Shown here in pieces: positions 7,807 through 16,960 of a stretch of DNA of 64,000 nt (its first letter is position 1; every line of letters starts with the position of its first letter). The notes beneath the pieces were generated by a model, which saw nothing but the letters and a program-made list of their open reading frames with translations, did not search any database and had not been told where the DNA came from. The position numbers and the translations under genes were made by a program. The DNA lies in assembly GCA_017435425.1 (NCBI GenBank), contig JAFSFC010000014.1, forward strand, positions 1 to 64,000. Direction: 5' to 3'. The stretch is from Ruminiclostridium sp. (GTDB lineage: Bacteria > Bacillota > Clostridia > Oscillospirales > Oscillospiraceae).

Positions 7807-8692
7807 ATGGTTACCGATTTTACTTGCCATGACCCTGCTCTCCGGCTGTCAGCTGGCCCAGGAGGACACGGTCGTGTCCGACACCGAGGACCGCCTCATT
7901 GGCCTCTTTGTCACCAAGGACCAGCGGGCCTCCGTGGATGCGGCTCTGGGCGAGGACGGCAGGTACTACGCCACTGTGGAGACCAGGACCAACATCAACC
8001 CGTCCACCGGGGAGGAATTTACCAATGAGGTCTACACCTTCCCGGACCTGGAGGGCATGTACTATTATTTCATCATCGACCGCTCTGATCCGGAGGTGGT
8101 CAGCTCCATCACCGGTCCCAATGAGGGTGTCTTTGACCAGGGGACGGCATATGGCACCGGAACCGGTGACGAGGCCGTTCTGTATGCCAGCTTCTATGTG
8201 GCTCGGGAGGATGACATGACCATCATTCACGGGAACCCAATTTACATGACGGAGGACGGTCAGGTTTATATCGCTTCCGGCGGTCCCGGCTTCAGCTTTT
8301 CCGATACAGAAGACGAGGGGAGTATGGGCAGTGTGACCCAAAGTCAGACCACCACCCTGACGGTGGGGGACGAGACCGAGGAGTGGTCCATTACCGCCAA
8401 GGCCAGCATTGCCTTCCGCAGTGTCCCCCATACCATCGTCCTGCTCCAAATGGACGACCAGGGAAACTGTCTCCACCGCACGGCGTTTGATCCCGGCCAG
8501 GCTCCGGAGCGCCTGACTCCAGAAGAAAAAACCGCCTACTTTATCGTGGAGAGCTGGGGCACCAAGGCCAGCGGAGAGCCCACCACCATCCGGGAGATCG
8601 TGGACCGTGACGAGACGAATCTGATCACCTGGTATCTTCTGGACAACGGGTTCTTTATGAATCAGGTCACGTACCTGGATTGGGAGGGCTGA
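7796..8692 (+). CDS. Lipoprotein of unknown function, paralogue 1
   Basis: The 298-residue product starts with a lipoprotein signal, lipobox LLSGC with the modified Cys near residue 17, followed by QLAQEDT. The ATG at 7796 is chosen because it gives the signal peptide and has GAGGAGG just upstream; an earlier in-frame start would disrupt this. The body is acidic and Thr/Gly-rich without catalytic motifs I know. It shares the start motif SGCQLA and a C-terminal block (VLLQMDDQGN ... TAYFIVESWG) with the next two genes, so the three are tandem paralogues. It should be anchored on the outer face of the membrane. Confidence 0.72.
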   Translation: MKIKWLPILLAMTLLSGCQLAQEDTVVSDTEDRLIGLFVTKDQRASVDAALGEDGRYYATVETRTNINPSTGEEFTNEVYTFPDLEGMYYYFIIDRSDPEVVSSITGPNEGVFDQGTAYGTGTGDEAVLYASFYVAREDDMTIIHGNPIYMTEDGQVYIASGGPGFSFSDTEDEGSMGSVTQSQTTTLTVGDETEEWSITAKASIAFRSVPHTIVLLQMDDQGNCLHRTAFDPGQAPERLTPEEKTAYFIVESWGTKASGEPTTIREIVDRDETNLITWYLLDNGFFMNQVTYLDWEG

Positions 8693-8694
8693 CC

Positions 8695-9621
8695 ATGAAA
8701 CGACGGCTTTTGATTTCCGTTCTGTCCCTGTTCCTTCTCACCGGCTGTCAGCTGGCATCGGATGGTCCGGAGGAAGGCCAGCTGGTGGGGGTCTACTTTA
8801 CCACCGATGTGGTGAGCATCCCTGGCACAGAGCTGGAGGTTGACAACATCTCCTCGGCAGGGAGTATCAGCCTCACCGAGGGGCAGCCAGGCGGCAGACT
8901 GTATGCCCAGGAGCTCAACGACGAAACCGGCGACATCTACTACGACTTTCCTGGCCTGAATGGTGTGGCCTTCTATCAGATCCCCGTGGTAGGGGAGGAT
9001 GGGCAAGTGCGCTCCATCCAGGAAAACAATCAGGCCATCCAGGAGCGGCATCTTTCCACCGCCATTGAGGATGGGGAAGAGACCTCGACGGTGAAGGGCG
9101 TCCTCTACGCCCCCACCTGGGGAGAGCAGAAGTGTCTTTTCGCCAACCTCATATACCAGACCGAGGATGGGAAGGTCTATCTTGAGGCCACCCCTGACGC
9201 CTTTGACTGTGCCTCCATGCTGGAGGAGGGGGCCTACGTCGGCTACACCTGGTCTTCCACCACCATGGTGGAGACCTCCGAGGGGACTAAGACCAGCGGC
9301 CTGGTGTTCGAGTACGGATATCATGGAAAGAACCCGGTGAAGAAGGTGGTCTTCACCCAGATGACCGCCGACCATCAGCCCATTTCCACCGGGGAATACC
9401 CAGTGGACCAGATGCCAGATAGTTTTGAAGTTGACCCGGATGCTGCTTACATCCTGGCGGAGTCCCACTGCATCAACGGCCAGGGGGTGTCTTATGTGGA
9501 CCGTATCCTTTTGGACCGGAACGACCAGGATGACCGGACCTTTACCACCTATGTTCAGGAGATCCCCGGCATCCTCAGCCGCCGGACCACCACCATCCTC
9601 TGGGAGGAGGTGGGCGAATGA
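8695..9621 (+). CDS. Lipoprotein of unknown function, paralogue 2
   Basis: The 308-residue lipoprotein has signal LFLLTGC followed by QLASDG. Shared blocks with its neighbours are GQLVGVYFTTD at the start, DFPGLNGVAFYQIP in the first third, and VFTQMTADHQ ... AAYILAESH near the end. It starts two bases after the stop of paralogue 1 and overlaps paralogue 3 by four bases. Sequence identity among the three is low outside these blocks, which suggests old duplications with divergent roles. The function is unknown. Confidence 0.72.
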   Translation: MKRRLLISVLSLFLLTGCQLASDGPEEGQLVGVYFTTDVVSIPGTELEVDNISSAGSISLTEGQPGGRLYAQELNDETGDIYYDFPGLNGVAFYQIPVVGEDGQVRSIQENNQAIQERHLSTAIEDGEETSTVKGVLYAPTWGEQKCLFANLIYQTEDGKVYLEATPDAFDCASMLEEGAYVGYTWSSTTMVETSEGTKTSGLVFEYGYHGKNPVKKVVFTQMTADHQPISTGEYPVDQMPDSFEVDPDAAYILAESHCINGQGVSYVDRILLDRNDQDDRTFTTYVQEIPGILSRRTTTILWEEVGE

Positions 9622-10427
9622 GAAGGCTCTGCTGTGTACTGGCCCTTTGCGCCCTGGTTCTCACCGGCTGTCAGTTGGCCCAGGGGGAAGGGAATGGAGA
9701 TTGGCTGATCGGATTTTATGTCTCTCTGGAACCCATTGGAGAGGATGGAGAAAGGATTCAGGGTGTGATCGCGCCTAACGAAGATGGGTTGGATCAAGTC
9801 TCCTTCCCGGGTGTAGAAGGGTATCCTTTGTACTATCGCCCTATTCCGGTGGAGGATCGGGGATTCAACTGGAGTACATCCCTGGAAAACGACTATATTG
9901 CCAGCGGCATCGTCATGAAGGATATAGCTGTCAGTCAGGAGGGAACTGTCTATGTGAATGCCGCAGGCGGCGGGTATACCCTGTATCCCAACCCGGTCTA
10001 CGTGACCGAAACAGGGGAGATCTATGTGGTGGCCCAGGAAGGTCCCAGCGGCCGGATGGATGAACCTGGTACGGTTCTGACCTGCTCTCAGGAGGATACC
10101 GTGACTTACCGATTGGATGGAAAGACCAAGGGGGAAACGGTCTCTGTTACCTGCCACATGGAATCGGTTGCCCCCGTTGAAACAGTAGTGATCCTCCAGA
10201 TGGATGCAGAAAACCGGATGCTGGATCGTCTGGAGGTTCGGCCAGGGGATCCCTTGGAGCCGTGGACGGGCCACCAGGAGACTGCCTACCTGCTCATGGA
10301 AACCCACCCTGCAGAAGGATATGGAGCGGTCCAAAGAGAAACCCTCACAAAAGAAGACCCAATTCTTATTCCTCGATATCTGGAGGATGGCCGGGTCCTA
10401 TATGATGACCTGGAGATCATCTGGTAA
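9618..10427 (+). CDS. Lipoprotein of unknown function, paralogue 3
   Basis: The 269-residue lipoprotein has signal LVLTGC followed by QLAQGE. Family blocks are DWLIGFYVSLE, FPGVEGYPLYYRPI and VVILQMDAENR ... TAYLLMETH. It is the shortest of the three and lacks part of the C-terminal extension of the others. It is the last gene of the DUF2975/HTH/lipoprotein operon, ending just before an intrinsic terminator shared with the converging trmD operon. Confidence 0.72.
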   Translation: MRRLCCVLALCALVLTGCQLAQGEGNGDWLIGFYVSLEPIGEDGERIQGVIAPNEDGLDQVSFPGVEGYPLYYRPIPVEDRGFNWSTSLENDYIASGIVMKDIAVSQEGTVYVNAAGGGYTLYPNPVYVTETGEIYVVAQEGPSGRMDEPGTVLTCSQEDTVTYRLDGKTKGETVSVTCHMESVAPVETVVILQMDAENRMLDRLEVRPGDPLEPWTGHQETAYLLMETHPAEGYGAVQRETLTKEDPILIPRYLEDGRVLYDDLEIIW

Positions 10428-10430
10428 ACA

Positions 10431-10469
10431 AAAAACGCGGGTGTACCGATCTTGGTACATCCGTGTTTT
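10431..10469. terminator. Bidirectional terminator between lipoprotein operon and trmD operon
   Basis: A stem with two wobble pairs (10431-10447 with 10454-10469) is flanked by A and T runs on both sides, between two converging operons. Confidence 0.8.
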
Positions 10470-10478
10470 CTATCTATA

Positions 10479-11258
10479 TCAATCTTCTGAGGCCTGAGCA
10501 GCGGCCTCTTCCTGGGCGATCTCCTTCAGCAGCTTCTTGTCTGCCTTGGAGGACAGGTCCAGCTTCTCGTACATGTCAGGACGGCGGTCCCGGGTGCGGA
10601 TGATGGCCTGCTTCCGCCGCCACTTGGCGATGTTGGCGTGGTGGCCGGAGAGAAGGATCGGGGGGACCCAACGGTCATGCCACACTTCCGGGCGGGAGTA
10701 CTGGGGGCACTCCAGCAGACCGTCCCAGTGGCTCTCTTCGGTGAAGCACTCGGGGTCGGACAGGACACCGGGGACCAGGCGGCAGACGGCATCTGCCACG
10801 GCCATGGCGGGGATTTCACCGCCGGTGAGGACGAAATCTCCCAGGGAGATCTCCTCGTCCACGCACTCCTCGATGAAGCGCTCGTCGATGCCCTCATAGT
10901 GGCCGCAGACCAGGATCAGGCTGTCGTAGTCCTGGTTCAGCCGCTTGGCGTCCGCCTGCTTGAAGACCTTGCCGCAGGGGGAGAGGTAGATGGTGTGGAT
11001 CCGTTTGCCTGCCTCGTCGCAGATGTGCTTCCAGCACTGGTACAGGGGGTCTGCCTGCATGACGGCGCCGCGGCCGCCGCCGTAGGGGTAGTTGTCCACC
11101 TGCTTCTGCTTGTTCAGGGTGTAGTCCCGGATCTGGTGGCAATCAATGCGGATGATGTCCCGCTCCTGGGCCCGTCCCAGGATGGACTCGCACATCATGT
11201 CGCCCACCACGTCGGGGAAGAGGGTCATGATGTGGATATGGTACTGAAAGTCAGCCAT
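10479..11258 (-). CDS. trmD: tRNA (guanine37-N1)-methyltransferase TrmD
   Basis: This 259-residue SPOUT methyltransferase converts G37 to m1G37 in tRNAs, which prevents frameshifting. Diagnostic segments are HIMTLFPD near the N-terminus, YPYGGGRGAVMQADP, the knot region LVCGHYEGIDERF, and SLGDFVLTGGEIPAM. The start is taken at the ATG giving MADFQYHIHIM; the 20 residues further upstream overlap rimM and look artificial. It is the last gene of the ylxM-ffh-rpsP-khpA-rimM-trmD operon, four bases after rimM. Confidence 0.96.
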   Translation of the reverse strand: MADFQYHIHIMTLFPDVVGDMMCESILGRAQERDIIRIDCHQIRDYTLNKQKQVDNYPYGGGRGAVMQADPLYQCWKHICDEAGKRIHTIYLSPCGKVFKQADAKRLNQDYDSLILVCGHYEGIDERFIEECVDEEISLGDFVLTGGEIPAMAVADAVCRLVPGVLSDPECFTEESHWDGLLECPQYSRPEVWHDRWVPPILLSGHHANIAKWRRKQAIIRTRDRRPDMYEKLDLSSKADKKLLKEIAQEEAAAQASED

Positions 11259-11262
11259 GGGC

Positions 11263-11754
11263 TCACATCCCTTCAATGAGGCGGACCCGGATGTAGCCGC
11301 CGTCCACGTTGGTCTCAATGACGAACTCGGGGACGGCAGGGATCATGTGGGTCTGCTTGCCGCCCTTGACCACATAGACGTTGCTGGCGGGAGGGGTGAG
11401 GACATCGTCGATCTTGCCCAGGACCTCGCCGGTGTCGGCGTCCCGGACTTCCAGACCGTACAGGTCAGCCAGGAAGAAGGCACCTTCCTCCAGTTCGATG
11501 TCCTCACGGTCAATGCAGACCACCTTGTCCCGGAGCTTCATGGCATCGTTGATATCTGCAATGCCCTCAAACTTGACCAGAACACAATTCTTGTGGACCC
11601 GGGCAGATTGGATCAACCAGGCCTTGCCGTCAATGTAGAGGGCGTCAAAATCCAGTAAAAATTCGGGCTCATCTGCCCAGGGCATGATCTTTACTTCGCC
11701 GGCGATGCCGTGGGTGTTGACGATCTTGCCGGTCTCCAGAAAACGATTCTTCAA
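11263..11754 (-). CDS. rimM: Ribosome maturation factor RimM
   Basis: This 163-residue protein assists 16S rRNA processing and 30S head assembly, binding S19. It has the N-terminal RimM beta-barrel (FLETGKIVNTHGIAGEVKI) and a C-terminal PRC-like barrel (VYVVKGGKQTHMIPAVPEFV). The start is a TTG: it stands eight bases after a strong AAGGAGG, while the longer frame has no ribosome site. It sits in the usual place between khpA and trmD. Confidence 0.93.
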   Translation of the reverse strand: MKNRFLETGKIVNTHGIAGEVKIMPWADEPEFLLDFDALYIDGKAWLIQSARVHKNCVLVKFEGIADINDAMKLRDKVVCIDREDIELEEGAFFLADLYGLEVRDADTGEVLGKIDDVLTPPASNVYVVKGGKQTHMIPAVPEFVIETNVDGGYIRVRLIEGM

Positions 11755-11850
11755 GGGAAAAACCTCCTTAGAGTAGGAAAAAGTGGCGAGAATAGGAAAA
11801 AATGGCGGACGCAAAACGCGCCGCCATTCTTCAGCAAGGAAACCCTTGCT

Positions 11851-12081
11851 TTAGTCCATAATTTCGACGGAAACCTTTTTGCCCTGGCGCTGGGCGACAG
11901 AGCGCATCAGTGTGCGGATTTCCTTGGCGATACGACCCTGACGGCCAATCACCTTTCCCATGTCACTGGGATCGACCCGGAGCTCAAGCACAACATTACC
12001 GTCCGATTCCGTCTCCTGTACGTCCACGGCCTGGGGGTGTTCCACCAGATTTTGGGCGATATAAGTGAGCAAGTCCTTCAT
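11851..12081 (-). CDS. khpA: KH-domain RNA-binding protein KhpA
   Basis: A 76-residue single KH domain with the RNA-binding loop VIGRQGR (GxxG type) near residues 44-50, as in KhpA/YlqC. KhpA proteins bind RNA, usually as a heterodimer with KhpB, and affect cell elongation and division in Firmicutes. It lies between rpsP and rimM, 12 bases after rpsP. Confidence 0.93.
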   Translation of the reverse strand: MKDLLTYIAQNLVEHPQAVDVQETESDGNVVLELRVDPSDMGKVIGRQGRIAKEIRTLMRSVAQRQGKKVSVEIMD

Positions 12082-12093
12082 GTGCCCTCCAAA

Positions 12094-12333
12094 TCAGATG
12101 ACATTAGCCTTCTTCAGCAGAGCCTTAACGGTTTCGGTGGGCTGTGCGCCGGTCTTGATCCAAGCCTGAGCGCGCTCGACGTCAACCTTGATAGCTGCGG
12201 GCTCCTGCTGGGGATCGTAGGTGCCGATCTCTTCAATGAAGCGGCCGTCACGGGGATAACGGGAGTCTGCAACGACGATACGGTAGAAGGGGTTCTTCTT
12301 GGAGCCCATTCTGCGAAGTCTCATCTTAACCAT
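12094..12333 (-). CDS. rpsP: 30S ribosomal protein S16
   Basis: The 79-residue protein matches bacterial S16 along its full length: [20 protein letters not shown] at the N-terminus, then [19 protein letters not shown]. It binds 16S rRNA during small-subunit assembly. The ribosome site is GGAGGTGAAAGTAAC. It lies about 60 bases downstream of ffh. Confidence 0.97.
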   Translation of the reverse strand: MVKMRLRRMGSKKNPFYRIVVADSRYPRDGRFIEEIGTYDPQQEPAAIKVDVERAQAWIKTGAQPTETVKALLKKANVI

Positions 12334-12394
12334 GTTACTTTCACCTCCAAATGAATTACATTGTTATGGAACCGCAAATGCGGAAACCAATCGT

Positions 12395-13768
12395 TTACTT
12401 AAAGGGTCGGCCGGGCATTCCCCCGGGGAAACCACCGGGCATCTTGCCGAACTTTCCTTTCCGGCGCTTGCCGGCCATTTTGGACATCTGCTTGGTCATC
12501 TGCTGCATCATTTCGAATTCCTTCAGCAGACGGTTCACAGAGACCACCTGCAGACCACAACCGGCGGCGATGCGCTTCTTGCGGCTGCTGTTGAGGATCG
12601 AGGGATTCTCTCGTTCCTGGGGAGTCATGGAGAGGATAATGGCCTCGGTGTGGGCCAGTGCCTTCTCGTTGATGGTGGCTCCCTCCAGGGCCTTGGCGTT
12701 CATGCCGGGCATCATACCCAGCAGTTCCTCCATGGAACCCATGCTTTTGACCTGAACCAGCTGGTCGTAGTAGTCCTGCAGGGTGAAGCGGTTCTTCTTC
12801 AGCTTCTCAGCCAGTTCCATGGCCTTCTGCTGATCGAACTGCTGCTCGGCCTTCTCGATGAGGGAGAGGACGTCGCCCATACCCAGGATTCGGGAAGCCA
12901 TTCTGTCAGGATGGAACACTTCGATGTTGTCCAGCTTTTCGCCCATGCCCACGAACTTGATGGGCTTGCCAGTGACTGCCTTGATGGACAGGGCAGCACC
13001 GCCTCGGGCGTCGCCGTCCAGCTTGGTGAGGACCACACCGTCGATGTCCAGAGCATCGTCAAAGGCCTTGGCGGCATTGACGGCGTCCTGACCGATCATG
13101 GCGTCCACCACCAGCAGGATCTCGGTGGGACTGACAGCCTCCTTGATGGATTGAAGCTCTGCCATGAGAGTTTCGTCCACGTGGAGACGGCCGGCGGTAT
13201 CCAAAAAGACCATGTCATTGCCGTGCTTTTTGGCGTGCTCAATGGCCTCTTTTGCGATGGTTACGGGGTTTTCCTGCCCCATTTCAAAGACAGGGATGTT
13301 CAGCTGCTCGCCAACCACTTTCAGCTGCTGGATGGCAGCGGGACGGTAGATATCGCAGGCTGCCAGCAGGGGGCGCTTGCCGTTCTGCTTGCGCATGAGA
13401 CCGGCCAGCTTGGCTGCGTTGGTGGTCTTACCGGCGCCCTGAAGACCCACCATCATGACAACCGTGGGAGGCTGGGATGCAATGGTGATCTTGGCGCTGC
13501 TGCCGCCCATCAGGTCGATGAGCTCCTGGTTGACGATCTTGACGATGGCCTGACCGGGGGTCAGACTTTCCAGGACTTCGGCACCAACGGCCTTTTCGGT
13601 GACACCCTTGATAAAGTCCTTGACGACCTTATAGCTGACGTCAGCTTCCAGCAGAGCCAGACGGATCTCACGCATAGCCTCCTTCACATCGGCTTCGGTG
13701 AGACGGCCCTTGTTGCGGAGCTTTTTGAATGCGGAGGAGAGTTTTTCGGTTAAGCCTTCGAATGCCAT
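12395..13768 (-). CDS. ffh: Signal recognition particle GTPase Ffh (SRP54)
   Basis: The 457-residue protein carries the N domain, the G domain with GLQGAGKTTNAAKLA near residue 106, DTAGRLHVDE and TKLDGDARGGA, and a Met-rich M domain ending in GKMPGGFPGGMPG. It binds signal peptides at the ribosome with SRP RNA and docks at FtsY for membrane insertion. Six bases separate it from ylxM upstream, so the two are cotranscribed. Confidence 0.97.
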   Translation of the reverse strand: MAFEGLTEKLSSAFKKLRNKGRLTEADVKEAMREIRLALLEADVSYKVVKDFIKGVTEKAVGAEVLESLTPGQAIVKIVNQELIDLMGGSSAKITIASQPPTVVMMVGLQGAGKTTNAAKLAGLMRKQNGKRPLLAACDIYRPAAIQQLKVVGEQLNIPVFEMGQENPVTIAKEAIEHAKKHGNDMVFLDTAGRLHVDETLMAELQSIKEAVSPTEILLVVDAMIGQDAVNAAKAFDDALDIDGVVLTKLDGDARGGAALSIKAVTGKPIKFVGMGEKLDNIEVFHPDRMASRILGMGDVLSLIEKAEQQFDQQKAMELAEKLKKNRFTLQDYYDQLVQVKSMGSMEELLGMMPGMNAKALEGATINEKALAHTEAIILSMTPQERENPSILNSSRKKRIAAGCGLQVVSVNRLLKEFEMMQQMTKQMSKMAGKRRKGKFGKMPGGFPGGMPGRPFK

Positions 13769-13774
13769 AAAAAC

Positions 13775-14143
13775 TCACTCCCTTTCCAGATCTTCCATGG
13801 CTTCGCTGAGTTGGGTGCAGAGTTTTTCCAGTTCACCATCCTTCAGACGGTCCCGGTTGATGGCCTCGATCTGGGAGGTCAGTTCCCGAAGGGTGGATAC
13901 CGTGGCGCGGGTCTGGTGGAAGCGCTGGATGAGACCGGTCTTTTCCTCGATGTCCTCCAAGGTCTTTTCCGCCCGGACAATGATGTCGCGAACGCCCTGC
14001 CGGGTGATCTCGTAGTTTTCTGCGATCTCAGCCAGAGAGAGGTCATCGTTGTAGTACAGGTCGTAAAACTCTTTCTGCCGCGCAGTGAGCAGATCGCCAT
14101 AAAAATCATAGAGCATAGCCATTCGATATGCTTGGTTCTTCAT
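13775..14143 (-). CDS. ylxM: YlxM/p13-family DNA-binding protein
   Basis: A 122-residue protein of the YlxM/SatD-p13 family with a sigma-70 region-4-like HTH (DLSLAEIAENYEITRQGVRDII) after the start YDFYGDLLTARQKEFYDLYYNDD. It is nearly always encoded directly before ffh and is thought to influence SRP function or expression. It is the first gene of the minus-strand operon. Confidence 0.93.
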   Translation of the reverse strand: MKNQAYRMAMLYDFYGDLLTARQKEFYDLYYNDDLSLAEIAENYEITRQGVRDIIVRAEKTLEDIEEKTGLIQRFHQTRATVSTLRELTSQIEAINRDRLKDGELEKLCTQLSEAMEDLERE

Positions 14144-14197
14144 GGTTTGCCCTCCTGTGTGCGGCCTGTAAAGTTGTTTTCCTTTACAACAGTGACT

Positions 14198-14226
14198 ATC
14201 CTACAGGATTTTCATCATTTTGTCAA
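14198..14226 (-). promoter_or_regulatory. Promoter of the ylxM-ffh-...-trmD operon
   Basis: Read on the minus strand, TTGACA (14226-14221) and TAGGAT (14203-14198) are 17 bases apart, about 55 bases upstream of ylxM. Confidence 0.78.
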
Positions 14227-14297
14227 GATAAAATTGACAGGAAATTGTATGAAAAAGGCCTCTGCAGGACATTATTTACTGGAAATGTTGCCATGCC

Positions 14298-14325
14298 TTT
14301 ACTTTCTCTCAGATTGTGGTACAAT
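14298..14325 (+). promoter_or_regulatory. Probable promoter of the M16 peptidase pair
   Basis: TTTACT (14298-14303) and TACAAT (14320-14325) have a 16-base spacer. A second TATAAT at 14335-14340 could be an alternative -10. Confidence 0.45.
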
Positions 14326-14389
14326 ATATATTGCTATAATAGTCATTATCACTGAATGACATAGGTTTAGATCCCGAAGGAGGGAACCC

Positions 14390-15673
14390 ATGCTTCCAAT
14401 TTATGAACGCATCCTGGCCCCCGGTGTTGTGCTCCGAACGGTCCAGACCAACAAATTCAAAACATCTATGCTGGGCATCACGTTCCTGGAGCCCCTCAAG
14501 GAGGAAACAGCCTCGCTGAATGCCCTGCTTCCCAAGGTCCTCCGCCGTGGTACCAAGGATCACCCGGATATGGAGACCCTGTCTGCCGCCCTGGACGATC
14601 TCTACGGCGGCGGTATCGAGCCCCTCATCCGCAAGAAAGGGGAGACCCAGTGTATCGGCTTCTGGGGGAGTTTCCTGGATGATGCCTATGTGCCCGGAGA
14701 TTCTCAGATCCTGGAGTCTGCCGCCTCTCTGTTGGGCGAGATCGTTCTGCAGCCCGCCGGAGAAGGGAAGGGCTTCCGCCCGGATTATGTGGAGAGTGAA
14801 AAGGCCAACCTGGTGGACAAGATTCGCAGCGAGGTCAACGATAAGCTCCAGTATTCCCTGTCCCGTCTGCGCAGCCTCATGTGTGAGGGGGAGGCCTACA
14901 GCATCGAAAAACTGGGCACTGAGGCTCAGGCCAGAGCCATCACGGTCGAGGCCCTCTACGACCGCTACCGTGCTATGCTGGAGACCGCTCCGGTCTACCT
15001 CTACTACTGCGGCTCCGCCCACCCTGACCGGGTGGAAGGGGCGTTCCGTGCTGCTTTTGGTGAGCTGTTGCGGGGTCAGCGGAAGGAGATCCCGGTCCCT
15101 GCAGCTGTGGCCCAGCCCAAGGGGGAGGTTCGCCGGTTCTCCGACGCTATGGATGTGTCCCAGGGCAAGCTCACCATGGGCTTCCGCACCGGGGGCGGGT
15201 TCCGGGATATCGAAACTGTTTCCCGGTTCATGCTGTTCAATGCCATCTTTGGCGGCAGCACCAATTCCAAGCTCTTCCTGAATGTTCGGGAAAAGCTCTC
15301 TCTGTGTTATTTTGCCAGCTCCTCCCTGGCCCTTAGCAAGGGGATCCTGCTGGTCTATTCCGGCGTGGAGTTCGCCAACTTCCAGAAGGCTGAGGATGAG
15401 ATCCTGGCCCAGCTGAAGGCCTGCCAGACCGGAGACATTACTCCCGAAGAGCTGGAAGCCGCCCGCCGTTCTGTGGTGGGCAGTCTCCGGGCCTCTCTGG
15501 ATGCCCAGGGCCGCCTGGAGGAATACTGGGTGAATCGTTTTGTCACCGGCACGGCCTATACCCCTGAGGAACTGGCCGAGGCGGTGGAAAAAGTCACCCT
15601 GGAACAGGTGGTAGATGCTGCCTGCCAGGTGAAGCTGGACAGCATTTACACCCTGCAGGGAAAGGAGGGCTGA
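14390..15673 (+). CDS. M16-family peptidase-like protein, catalytically degenerate (YfmF-type)
   Basis: The 427-residue product has the two-domain M16 (pitrilysin-like) layout but lacks the zinc-binding HxxEH motif where it should lie in the first 80 residues. This matches the YfmF-type partner of Bacillus YfmH; that pair has been linked to the aminopentanol modification of elongation factor P. The C-terminal domain has GGSTNSKLFLNVREKLSLCY, typical of the substrate-clasping half. The active partner follows after three bases. I infer a heterodimer. Confidence 0.83.
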   Translation: MLPIYERILAPGVVLRTVQTNKFKTSMLGITFLEPLKEETASLNALLPKVLRRGTKDHPDMETLSAALDDLYGGGIEPLIRKKGETQCIGFWGSFLDDAYVPGDSQILESAASLLGEIVLQPAGEGKGFRPDYVESEKANLVDKIRSEVNDKLQYSLSRLRSLMCEGEAYSIEKLGTEAQARAITVEALYDRYRAMLETAPVYLYYCGSAHPDRVEGAFRAAFGELLRGQRKEIPVPAAVAQPKGEVRRFSDAMDVSQGKLTMGFRTGGGFRDIETVSRFMLFNAIFGGSTNSKLFLNVREKLSLCYFASSSLALSKGILLVYSGVEFANFQKAEDEILAQLKACQTGDITPEELEAARRSVVGSLRASLDAQGRLEEYWVNRFVTGTAYTPEELAEAVEKVTLEQVVDAACQVKLDSIYTLQGKEG

Positions 15674-15676
15674 GCC

Positions 15677-16960
15677 GTGATCAAACATACCTACGAACGG
15701 ATCGGGGAAACCCTGTATGAGGAGACCCTGGAGAATGGTCTGCGGGTCTATGTCTTCCCCAAGCCCGATTTTGGCAAGTGCTACGCCTTCTTCGCTACCC
15801 GGTATGGCGGCATGGACACCCGGTTCCAGCTGAACGGCCAGTGGCTGGATACTCCCATGGGCATCGCCCACTACCTGGAGCATAAAATGTTCGACACCCC
15901 GGATGGGGGCAATGCCCTCCAGAAGTTGTCCGCTGCCGGGGCATCTCCCAACGCTTTCACCAGCAGCGCCATCACCGGCTACCACTTTGAGTGTACCGAA
16001 GGCTTTTGGGAGAACCTTCGCACTCTGCTGGAGTTCGTCTCCGTGCCCTACTTCACGCAGGAGAGCGTCCAGAAGGAGCAGGGGATCATCGCTCAGGAGA
16101 TCCGCATGATGGAGGACAACCCCGGTCGCCAGTCCTACCGGATGCTGCTGGAATCCCTCTATCAGAACCATCCCATCCGGAATTCTGTGGCAGGTTCTGT
16201 GGAGTCTATCGCCCAGATCACGGCGGAGACCCTGTATCACTGCCACGAGGCCTTCTATACCCCCTCCAACATGGTCCTGTGTGTGGCGGGCAATGTGGAC
16301 CCGGAGCAGGTCTGCGACCTGGCCCGGGAGATCCTGCCCAAGGAGAAAAAAACCTCCATTCCCAGAGACCACGGTCAGGACGAGCCCAGGGAGGTCAACA
16401 TCCGGGAGAACAGCAAGGTCATGCCTGTGGCTGCCCCCCTCTTCCAGATCGGTGTCAAGGGCCAGCCCGCCGCTGACGGCCCCGGCCGTCTCCGCCAGAA
16501 GCTTCTGGGTGACCTGACCTGCGAGGCCCTCATGGGCTCTTCCAGCTCCCTGTACAGCAAGCTCTACACCCAGGGACTCATCAACAGCAGCTTCTACTGC
16601 GGGTTCATGGACTATCCCGGCTGTGCGTTCCTGGTAGCCGGGGGCGAGAGCAAGGACCCTGCTGCCGTCCGGGATGCCATCCTGGCTGAAGTGGAGCGTG
16701 TGGGCAGGGAGGGGCTGGATCAGGGCCTCTTTGACCGCATGAAGAAAGCGGCCTACGGCAGCTTTGTGCGCTCCCTGAACTCCTTTGAAAACCTCTGTGT
16801 GGAGCAGGCCCAGGCCTATTTTGAGGATCAGGATCCCTGGACCTTCCCGGAGATCTATGACGCCATGACCCGTCAGGATGCCGAGGACTTCGTCCGCACC
16901 TGGTTCCGTCCTGAACAGGTGACCCTGACGGTCATCCGACCTGGGGAGGAACCGGCATGA
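15677..16960 (+). CDS. M16-family zinc metallopeptidase (YfmH-type)
   Basis: The 427-residue protein carries the inverted zinc motif HYLEH at about residues 63-67 and the downstream acidic ligand region EQGIIAQEI, so it should be the active subunit. The start is a GTG three bases after the upstream gene, with AAAGGAGGGC as ribosome site. The C-terminal M16 domain shows GSSSSLYSKLYTQGLIN. It belongs to the same operon as the degenerate partner and lgt, and its stop overlaps lgt by four bases. Confidence 0.87.
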   Translation: MIKHTYERIGETLYEETLENGLRVYVFPKPDFGKCYAFFATRYGGMDTRFQLNGQWLDTPMGIAHYLEHKMFDTPDGGNALQKLSAAGASPNAFTSSAITGYHFECTEGFWENLRTLLEFVSVPYFTQESVQKEQGIIAQEIRMMEDNPGRQSYRMLLESLYQNHPIRNSVAGSVESIAQITAETLYHCHEAFYTPSNMVLCVAGNVDPEQVCDLAREILPKEKKTSIPRDHGQDEPREVNIRENSKVMPVAAPLFQIGVKGQPAADGPGRLRQKLLGDLTCEALMGSSSSLYSKLYTQGLINSSFYCGFMDYPGCAFLVAGGESKDPAAVRDAILAEVERVGREGLDQGLFDRMKKAAYGSFVRSLNSFENLCVEQAQAYFEDQDPWTFPEIYDAMTRQDAEDFVRTWFRPEQVTLTVIRPGEEPA

